Of a stretch of DNA of 64,000 bases, positions 9,841 to 16,089 are shown one piece after another. Source of the DNA: Acetobacterium fimetarium. Lineage in GTDB: Bacteria; Bacillota; Clostridia; Eubacteriales; Eubacteriaceae. The notes below the pieces were generated by a model that searched no databases, had not been told where the DNA came from, and worked only from the letters and a program-made list of their open reading frames with translations. Location: contig NZ_WJBC01000010.1 in the NCBI RefSeq assembly GCF_014284475.1, positions 53,722 through 117,721 on the forward strand, in the 5' to 3' direction. The position numbers and the translations under genes were made by a program. The number at the start of each line of letters is the position of its first letter. Within the stretch, counting starts at the first letter, position 1.

Positions 9841-9859
9841 ACGCGGTGTGGTTTTTTTT
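9837..9859 (+). terminator. riboswitch expression-platform terminator
   Basis: CCACAC (9837-9842), GCG loop and GTGTGG (9846-9851), followed by eight T (9852-9859). Its 5' arm shares the CC at 9837-9838 with the last aptamer stem, so aptamer folding and terminator folding should compete. That favours a ligand-ON switch, which is inference. Confidence 0.85.
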
Positions 9860-10055
9860 GAGCCTAAATTTAAATATGAACAAGAAAAAATTCCGACAGC
9901 AGCTGAGATCAGACTAGTGCAAAAGACGTGGATAAAAAACCGCCGGTTTAGTCTGAGATCATCAATGAAGCAGCATCCAGAGAGCTAATAAATCACCGCG
10001 TGGCGCCGGTGATGCGATAGATATTATAAATTTTTCATAAAAAGGAGAAATGCAT
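9860..10055 (+). other. structured 5' leader between riboswitch terminator and pilin start
   Basis: No ORF is supported. Two hairpins can be drawn: GATC-AGACTA (9907-9916) with TAGTCT-GA-GATC (9949-9960), and ATCACCG (9992-9998) with CGGTGAT (10007-10013). Neither is followed by a T-run, so they may act in mRNA stability or translation. AGGAG (10043-10047) is the ribosome binding site. Confidence 0.55.
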
Positions 10056-10619
10056 ATGGAATTCATTAACAGAATGCGGAAAGACAAAAAAGGCTTTACC
10101 CTGGTGGAAATTATTGTGGTGCTGGTTATCCTTGCGATTCTGGCAGCGTTTACGATTCCGGCAATGCTGGGATTTGTCAATGATGCTAGAGGAAAAGCGT
10201 ATATTGCGGAAGCCAGAGAAGTTTATGTGGCTGCTCAGGCAACAGCGACCGAGATGAATGCAACAATGAGTATGACGGATACTAATTTGAAAGTAGGTTT
10301 GAGTTCACCAGCTGTTAAAGTTGCACAAGATAAAGATTTTACAACATTTCCATCAACTATAACAACTGATGATGGAAAGGCAGCGTATAATCTGCAAAAT
10401 AAAGTAGCATATCAAATGCAAAAGTATTTGAAAGGTGATATTGTCGCTTCTGATGTTGATGTTGCAACGGCAACAACGACAACAATGACTGGAATCACAG
10501 CTGGTGAAGCAGGATGGGCAGTTGATGTTACAGATGGTAAAGTCACTAAAGTTACTTATGTCAAAGCTGGGTATAAAGTAACTATTTCTGGTGGAAATGC
10601 AAGCGTTGTGAAACTGTGA
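10056..10619 (+). CDS. pilA: type IV major pilin (prepilin)
   Basis: Structural subunit of the pilus fibre. The start at 10056 is preferred over an in-frame ATG at 10050 because AGGAG ends at 10047, giving 8 bp rather than 2 bp spacing; the product is 187 aa. A short positively charged leader ends G13, and processing would yield F14 T L V E18, with Glu at +5 as needed for assembly. The hydrophobic helix is about residues 14-36. The C-terminal half is Thr/Val/Lys rich with no Cys pair, and its DNA is visibly more AT-rich than the first 200 bp. The gene is monocistronic: its own promoter and riboswitch precede it and a large terminator follows it. Confidence 0.93.
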   Translation: MEFINRMRKDKKGFTLVEIIVVLVILAILAAFTIPAMLGFVNDARGKAYIAEAREVYVAAQATATEMNATMSMTDTNLKVGLSSPAVKVAQDKDFTTFPSTITTDDGKAAYNLQNKVAYQMQKYLKGDIVASDVDVATATTTTMTGITAGEAGWAVDVTDGKVTKVTYVKAGYKVTISGGNASVVKL

Positions 10620-10657
10620 TTGCTAGATTAAAATAAAAATTCATTTATTGTTCAATT

Positions 10658-10733
10658 CCCTATGCGCCATAGGGCAGACACCCCATCCCAGGCGCAAACC
10701 CGTACTGGGTTTGCGGGGTGAGGTGTTTTTTAT
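10658..10733 (+). terminator. pilin transcript 3' hairpins and terminator
   Basis: A small hairpin CCCTATG-CGC-CATAGGG (10658-10674) is followed by a long one. The inner stem is CGCAAACCC (10693-10701) with GGGTTTGCG (10707-10715), the outer ACACC/GGTGT closes it at 10678-10726, and T6 follows. The double structure probably protects the pilin mRNA 3' end. Confidence 0.85.
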
Positions 10734-10943
10734 TTGCGGGGCTTTTAAACAATTGCACTTTGGGTGGCGGCAGAATGGCGTCAAAACGCCAAGCACTATT
10801 TTCTGCTGAAAAACCATCACGCCGTTAAAATCCTTAAAGAAAAAACCGGCAAGTTGTGTTAAAATAACTCTGTTTGTTTTGGATGATTCCGTGGGCGTGC
10901 CGGCTGTGGCCGAAACGTCCGTCACCGGTTGCGGGAGGTAACC

Positions 10944-11348
10944 ATGAAACCCATCAATGACTATCAGTATCCTCCCAGAGACCACGAAATGGCCGGTTTT
11001 GGCCGGGGGTTTGCGCTGGCCGTGGTGCTGCTGTTGTCCGTGATCGCGCTGATTATCGGCGGGCTGGTCTGGGATTTCCAGCAGACCGCCGAGGCGGCCA
11101 ATGTCCGGCTGGTCTATCTGGCGGCCCAGGCCAAGGCCATCGAATTTCAGGCCACCGGCCACTACCATGTGCCGGTGCAGGCTGATCTGACCGAGCTTAT
11201 CGGCGCGGAAACCAGCCGCGATGCCCAAATCCGGGTGGTGGATGACAATCGGGATGCCGTCATCGACTATATCGTCTACACCAAAAATGGCCGCGTGACC
11301 GAATATGCGCCGGGAAAACTGGAATCAAAGCCTGAAAACAAACAGTAA
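10944..11348 (+). CDS. divergent pilin-like protein lacking Glu5
   Basis: 134 aa. Start chosen at ATG 10944 because GGGAGGT (10933-10939) lies just upstream; an earlier TTG at 10929 falls inside that RBS. A hydrophilic N-terminal 22 residues ends GRG, then F23 A L A V27 opens a hydrophobic helix. This mimics a prepilin site, but Val stands where Glu5 should be. Downstream, VRLVYLAAQAKAIEFQAT aligns closely with REVYVAAQATATEMNAT of the major pilin upstream, supporting shared ancestry. The C-terminal part (about 75-125) could be a small beta domain. It lies 41 bp before the prepilin peptidase. It could be a minor pilin, an anchor or a regulator; the function is not known. Confidence 0.7.
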   Translation: MKPINDYQYPPRDHEMAGFGRGFALAVVLLLSVIALIIGGLVWDFQQTAEAANVRLVYLAAQAKAIEFQATGHYHVPVQADLTELIGAETSRDAQIRVVDDNRDAVIDYIVYTKNGRVTEYAPGKLESKPENKQ

Positions 11349-11389
11349 ATTTGCTGACCAGCAATTTTGTCGGAAAGGACCGCGTTTTT

Positions 11390-12154
11390 ATGCTCATATT
11401 CATCGAAATTATTTTGTATCTTTATGTTTTTGTCGTCGGCGCCGTCATCGGGAGTTTTCTCAATGTGGTGATCTACCGGGTGCCCAAGGAAATATCGTTT
11501 GTTGGCGGCCGCTCTTTCTGTCCCAGCTGCGGGACCCAGATCAAGGGCTGTCATAACATCCCGATTTTCAGCTATTTCCAGCTGCGCGGCAAGTGCGCCG
11601 ACTGCGGCGCCAAAATATCGCTGCGCTACCCGCTGATCGAGCTGTGCACTGGCCTGATGGCCATCTTCATGTTCGCGCTTTATGGAGTCTCGCTGCAGTG
11701 GCTGGTGGCCTTTGCCGCAGGTGCCATTCTGATCTGCGTGACCATGATCGATTTTGATACCATGACCATTCCCAATGGTCTGGTGATTGCCCTGATGGTG
11801 CCGGCGCTGCTTGCCTTTTTCTTTTTTCCCCAGGTGGGCATTCTGTCGCGGTTCATCGGCCTGTTCATCGTCAGCCTGCCGATGCTGGCGCTGGCGCTGT
11901 TCATCCCGGACGCCTTCGGCGGCGGCGATATCAAGCTCATGGCCGTGGCCGGCTTCATGCTGGGTTGGCAGAACACCCTGCTGGCAACCTTTATCGGCCT
12001 GCTGATCGGCGGGGCAGTGGCAGTCACCCTGCTGGCCAAAAAAACCAAAGACAAACACATGGCTTTCGGCCCTTATCTCTGTCTGGGCATCATGACCGCC
12101 TTACTGTTCGGCGACATCATTATCAATTGGTATTTAGGACTGTTTGGGTTATAA
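11390..12154 (+). CDS. pilD: prepilin peptidase / N-methyltransferase PilD
   Basis: Membrane aspartyl protease that cleaves prepilin leaders after Gly and methylates the new N terminus. Start chosen at ATG 11390 (RBS GGAAAGGA), giving 254 aa; a TTG at 11351 has no RBS. The N-terminal domain has GSFLNVVIYR and two CxxC pairs (CPSCG, CADCG) for zinc. Catalytic Asp residues are in MIDFDTMTIPNG and GGGDIKLM. About eight hydrophobic segments follow. It should process all the pilin-like proteins in this window. Confidence 0.95.
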   Translation: MLIFIEIILYLYVFVVGAVIGSFLNVVIYRVPKEISFVGGRSFCPSCGTQIKGCHNIPIFSYFQLRGKCADCGAKISLRYPLIELCTGLMAIFMFALYGVSLQWLVAFAAGAILICVTMIDFDTMTIPNGLVIALMVPALLAFFFFPQVGILSRFIGLFIVSLPMLALALFIPDAFGGGDIKLMAVAGFMLGWQNTLLATFIGLLIGGAVAVTLLAKKTKDKHMAFGPYLCLGIMTALLFGDIIINWYLGLFGL

Positions 12155-12206
12155 TAAACAATAGCAATATTATAGATAATTAAAATAAGAACAAAAATTG
12201 CTTTGA

Positions 12207-12299
12207 TGCCGGTTTACACAAACAATTTTGTAACGTGTAGGCGAACAGTCGATAGACTGTCCGCCGTACAGTGTAAAAATTGTTTCGTGTAAATCGGCA
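12207..12299 (-). repeat. 93-bp hairpin element, copy 2 (inverted relative to copy 1)
   Basis: Its reverse complement aligns without gaps to 9332-9424, including the strictly shared core TACACTGTACGGCGGACAGT. In the minus-strand reading the inner stem keeps the same G-U pair as copy 1, while the plus-strand reading has an A/C mismatch there. The functional RNA, if any, would therefore be read from this strand. It fills most of the 200-bp gap between pilD and pilC. Confidence 0.8.
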
Positions 12300-12356
12300 G
12301 CGAAGCTCACGGTACTTAGGTAATTGCCTGACAAAATATCGAAGAGGGAGGCCTTC

Positions 12357-13541
12357 ATGCCGGTTTACAAATACACAGCCAAAAATCTACAGTCCGAAGT
12401 GATCCGGGGCACCATGGAGGCAAAAGACCCGGCGGCGGTCCGCCGGACCCTGCGCAAAAACAATGAATTTGCCATCAGCATACGGGAGGTTGAGGAGAAT
12501 CGGAAACCCTACAAACTCAAACCGATGGAAATCTCCGACTTCTCCCGACAGATCGCCAGCATGTTGTCGTCGGGAATTACGATGATCCGGGCCATCAAAA
12601 TCATGGAAGAGCGGGACATCAAACCGGCCATCAAAAAGGTCTACGGCGTCCTCTACCAGGAGATTCAGCGCGGCAATACGCTGTCCTTTGCAATGGAAAT
12701 GACCGGCGGCTCGTTTCCCGAGCTGCTGATCAATATGTACAAATCCGGCGAGGCCAGCGGCCAGATGGAGGGTACGGCCCGGAAAATGGCGGATCATTAT
12801 GAAAAGGAACATAAGCTGCGGGGCAAAATAAAAAGCGCCATGACCTACCCGGTCATCCTGTTTGTGGTGACCATTCTGGTGGTGGTCCTGATTTTCACCC
12901 TGATTCTACCCCAGTTCTTTACCCTGTTTGAAGGGATCGAACTGCCGGCGATCACCAGGCTGATGATCGGCATCAGCAGCTCGATGACCACCTACTGGCT
13001 TTTTTATCTGATCGGCCTGCTGATTGTTATCGCACTGGTGACCTTTTTGATCCGTGTGCCAAAAGTCAAACTGGCGCTGGATCATTTTAAACTGAAAATA
13101 CCGAAAATCGGAAAATTGATGAAAATCATCTATACGGCGCGTTTTGCCAGAACGCTGAGCTCGCTTTATTCCAGCGGTCTGGCGATGATCAACGCCCTGA
13201 CCATCAGCGGGAACACCATCGGCAATAGCTACCTGCAGAACCAGTTTCCGCAGGCCATTGAACAGGTCCGAAATGGCGAGCCCCTGTCGGCCTCGATTCA
13301 CACCATCGACGGGTTCGATGCTAAACTGGTGTCCACCATCTACATCGGAGAAGAATCCGGAAATCTGGATGAGATGCTCGAAAGTGTGGCAGACGCCTTT
13401 GATTATGAAGCGGAGATGGCAACCACCCAGTTGGTAACTTTTATTGAACCGATTATGATTATTATTATGGCAGTGATCATCGGCGGCATCATGCTGTCGG
13501 TCATGCTGCCAATTATGACCTTATACCAAAACGTCGGATAG
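12357..13541 (+). CDS. pilC: type IV pilus inner-membrane platform protein PilC
   Basis: Membrane platform on which PilB/PilT act. The start at ATG 12357 (MPVYKYTAKN, typical of the family; RBS GAGGGAGG) gives 394 aa. Two GspF/T2SSF repeats are visible (about 60-185 and 265-390). TM segments lie near 165-190 (VILFVVTILVVVLIF), 215-235 and 365-388. The sequence ends with the conserved PIMTLYQ. It starts the pilC-pilMN-pilO run and is 11 bp from the next gene. Confidence 0.95.
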   Translation: MPVYKYTAKNLQSEVIRGTMEAKDPAAVRRTLRKNNEFAISIREVEENRKPYKLKPMEISDFSRQIASMLSSGITMIRAIKIMEERDIKPAIKKVYGVLYQEIQRGNTLSFAMEMTGGSFPELLINMYKSGEASGQMEGTARKMADHYEKEHKLRGKIKSAMTYPVILFVVTILVVVLIFTLILPQFFTLFEGIELPAITRLMIGISSSMTTYWLFYLIGLLIVIALVTFLIRVPKVKLALDHFKLKIPKIGKLMKIIYTARFARTLSSLYSSGLAMINALTISGNTIGNSYLQNQFPQAIEQVRNGEPLSASIHTIDGFDAKLVSTIYIGEESGNLDEMLESVADAFDYEAEMATTQLVTFIEPIMIIIMAVIIGGIMLSVMLPIMTLYQNVG

Positions 13542-13552
13542 AAAGGCAGAAT

Positions 13553-15070
13553 ATGCAGACAATTGTATTCTTTTCAAACGACGGCATCCAGGTCCTCCAG
13601 GGGACGATGACGGGTGGCCGTCTGATCATCGAACATTTTAAAACATTGCCGGTCGAAGCGGGCTCGCTGATCAACGGCGTCATCACCAACGAGGATGCCA
13701 TCCGGCAGACGCTCTCCGAGGCGATGGCTGAGAACTCGAATCTGTTACGGAACGTCAAGCTGGTGATCGAGAGCAGCCTGATTGCCGTCAAAAATGTGGA
13801 GGTTCCCAAACTCAAACCGAAGGAGCTGGCGGCACTGGCGGCCACGGAGTTTGAAGATACCGCCGGAAACTATGAAGACATGGTGGTGGATTATTCAAAC
13901 ATCCCCGGGCCGAACGGGATCAACATGTTCTGCTGCGGCGTGGAAAAGCGCGTCATCGAGGCCTATGTGACACTGCTGGAGAGCCTGAAAATCAGGATTT
14001 TGAGCATCGACGTGGGGCTGAACGCGATCATCCAGTATGTGACCGGAACTAAAGACTATCACGGCATGACCCTGGCGCTGAACATCCTTGACGGGAAAGA
14101 CATGCTGTCGATATTATTTGAAAACGGCCTTTATATTTTTTCGACCCGTTCCCGTCTGATGGCGGATCGGGGCACCGATGCCTTTGCCGACGAATTGTCG
14201 GCCAAGCTGTCATCCCTGATTCAGTTCAACAAGTCCCAGAAATCCGAGTATTCGCTGAACATGAGCCTGTACGCCGGCCTGGACGAAGATGAACTGAACG
14301 CGCTGAAGAATCTGGTGTTTGACCCGGACCTCAGTGTGTTCATCATTCCCCAGACGCCGAACATCAAGGACAGCTTCAACATCGACGAAATCTTTGATTT
14401 TGGAACCTTTATCTATCCCATTGCCGGCTTCTTTACCGGCACCAAAGCCATCAATCTCTACAGCGCCTATAAAAAAAGCCTGGTGGTCAAGAAAGAACGG
14501 CATTTTGAAAACAAAGCCCTGGTCCTCCCGATTGGCATGCTGGTGGCTTTGGCACTCGTTTTTGCAGTTTTCTTTGTGCTCCAGATCAATGCCCAGCATC
14601 GGCTCAGTGACGCCAACGCGTACATCAATGATGAAAACAACCAGCAGCAGTACCTGCAGGCACAGCAGCTGTCCGATGCGGTTGATCAGCTCAATAGCCA
14701 GGTTTCGGATATCGAGACGATCAACAAAGCGGTGGCCAGCAATCCCAACCTGGGAACCGACAAGCTGACCCATCTGGCGACGCTGTGCAACAGTGTGATC
14801 ACCTTGGACAGCATGACCTATGATAATGCGAACGGATGCCTGTCCATTGCCGCAACCGCCAGCAGTGTGCAGGAAGCGGCCCATTTTGTGGAGCGGCTGA
14901 AAGCTACCGGTTATTTTACCCAGGTGGAGTACGGCGGCTATTCCCAGATGACATCCGCCTCGTCGACATCGACAACCACAACGACGGGGACAACGGCCGC
15001 CGGCACCAGCACCGTGACGGGTTACAGCTTTGCGGTGGAGGCTTACTTGAAGGCAGGTGATCAGCAATGA
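13553..15070 (+). CDS. pilMN: PilM-PilN fusion protein
   Basis: 505 aa joining two alignment-complex proteins normally encoded separately. Residues 1 to about 320 resemble the actin-like cytoplasmic PilM. A TM helix at about 323-345 is followed by a Gln-rich coiled coil (about 346-390) and a PilN-like ferredoxin-fold domain (about 400-500) with a Ser/Thr-rich insert near the end. In unfused systems PilM binds the short cytoplasmic tail of PilN, so the fusion makes that contact covalent. Fused PilMN is known from some clostridia. The stop overlaps the pilO start by 4 bp. Confidence 0.85.
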   Translation: MQTIVFFSNDGIQVLQGTMTGGRLIIEHFKTLPVEAGSLINGVITNEDAIRQTLSEAMAENSNLLRNVKLVIESSLIAVKNVEVPKLKPKELAALAATEFEDTAGNYEDMVVDYSNIPGPNGINMFCCGVEKRVIEAYVTLLESLKIRILSIDVGLNAIIQYVTGTKDYHGMTLALNILDGKDMLSILFENGLYIFSTRSRLMADRGTDAFADELSAKLSSLIQFNKSQKSEYSLNMSLYAGLDEDELNALKNLVFDPDLSVFIIPQTPNIKDSFNIDEIFDFGTFIYPIAGFFTGTKAINLYSAYKKSLVVKKERHFENKALVLPIGMLVALALVFAVFFVLQINAQHRLSDANAYINDENNQQQYLQAQQLSDAVDQLNSQVSDIETINKAVASNPNLGTDKLTHLATLCNSVITLDSMTYDNANGCLSIAATASSVQEAAHFVERLKATGYFTQVEYGGYSQMTSASSTSTTTTTGTTAAGTSTVTGYSFAVEAYLKAGDQQ

Positions 15071-15921
15071 AAAAACTGACCAAACGTGAAAAAATGCTGA
15101 TCTATGTGCTGGCCTGTCTGGTGATTGTGGCAGGCGGCATCTATTTTGTCGCACTGCCAGCCTATGCGCGCTATGCGAGCGTCAGCAGTCAGGCCGCGGA
15201 AGCGGAATTTACCCAGGAATCAATGACTATGGCCATTGACAGCATGCCGTCAACGATGACGGCGGGAAACGAAGCCAATGCCAAGCTGACGACGCTCAAG
15301 GCCCCGTTTTCGGTCAAACTGGCCAATGAAGGGCTTGATGTGCTGCTGACCCAGCTGTGCCTGAGCTACAGCCTGACGCCCACGATGCTGTCGATTGAGG
15401 ATAATTCCGCGCAGGATGTGCCGACTTTTGTCGCCAATTCATCCGGGGCGGCAGGCATGGTCGGGTCAGGCGATCCTTCATCGAATTCCGGCAGTAGCAC
15501 CGGCGCCAGCAATACGACCGGTACCAGTACCGCATCAGGTACAAATACCACCACGGGTTCCAGCAACACGACCGGTTCAACCAGCACCTCGGGTACTACC
15601 GCAACAGAGAATTCGAACAGCGCAACGAGCTCAAACACCGCAACGAATGACTCAACGCAGTCGACGGCGGTTTCATCCGGGGTATCGACTCCAACCGGCG
15701 TGGTATCGATGGAGCTGACCGGCACCCAGGCGGATTTTTACCGCCTGCTCGATGCCGTGTCAGCCCGTCCGGATATGATCGTTTCAAAATTCGAAATTGC
15801 ACCGAAAAGCGCAATTAGTAGCACGAGCACCAGCACTTATAGTTCAGTTGCAACTCAGGGGCTGAACGGCGGAGCAGTCACCATTAGCGTCACTTTTAAT
15901 GTGTATATGATGGATAAATAA
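15067..15921 (+). CDS. pilO: PilO-like pilus alignment protein with Ser/Thr-rich insert
   Basis: 284 aa. One TM helix (about 10-30) is followed by a coiled stretch and an alpha/beta part to about 120. Residues about 125-212 are almost entirely Ser, Thr, Gly, Asn and Ala, and a C-terminal domain from about 215 completes a PilO-like ferredoxin fold. The low-complexity insert is unusual for PilO and looks like a flexible, possibly glycosylated extracytoplasmic linker. Position after PilN and the TM topology support the call more than sequence identity does. Confidence 0.75.
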   Translation: MKKLTKREKMLIYVLACLVIVAGGIYFVALPAYARYASVSSQAAEAEFTQESMTMAIDSMPSTMTAGNEANAKLTTLKAPFSVKLANEGLDVLLTQLCLSYSLTPTMLSIEDNSAQDVPTFVANSSGAAGMVGSGDPSSNSGSSTGASNTTGTSTASGTNTTTGSSNTTGSTSTSGTTATENSNSATSSNTATNDSTQSTAVSSGVSTPTGVVSMELTGTQADFYRLLDAVSARPDMIVSKFEIAPKSAISSTSTSTYSSVATQGLNGGAVTISVTFNVYMMDK

Positions 15922-16089
15922 AATAAGACAGAATTGGTTTTACCCGGCCAAACAGCGGGCAGAACCATAGGCAAACAGCATTATCGACAACGAATCAACA
16001 ATTGGCGGGTATGGCGGTTTGCCGATAACCCGAAGCCAGTTTAAAAACTGGCTTTTTCTGAATCAAGATGCAATGCAGGAGGTGGGATC
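15922..16089 (+). other. structured intergenic leader ahead of large minor pilin
   Basis: No gene. A long-range stem GGCAAAC (15970-15976) with GTTTGCC (16017-16023) encloses about 40 nt and is followed at once by a terminator hairpin. This aptamer-like plus terminator arrangement does not match a riboswitch class I recognise. Confidence 0.4.
16033..16057 (+). terminator. intrinsic terminator or attenuator before 16090 gene
   Basis: AGCCAGTTT (16034-16042) pairs with AAACTGGCT (16045-16053), and the stem runs into five T. Only 32 bp separate it from the next start codon. It either ends the pilC-MN-O transcript or attenuates the minor pilin operon. Confidence 0.75.

Noticed and set aside
12207..12299. 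Insertion sequence between pilD and pilC
   Set aside because: The element is only 93 bp, has no transposase and no clear target-site duplication; kept as a hairpin repeat.
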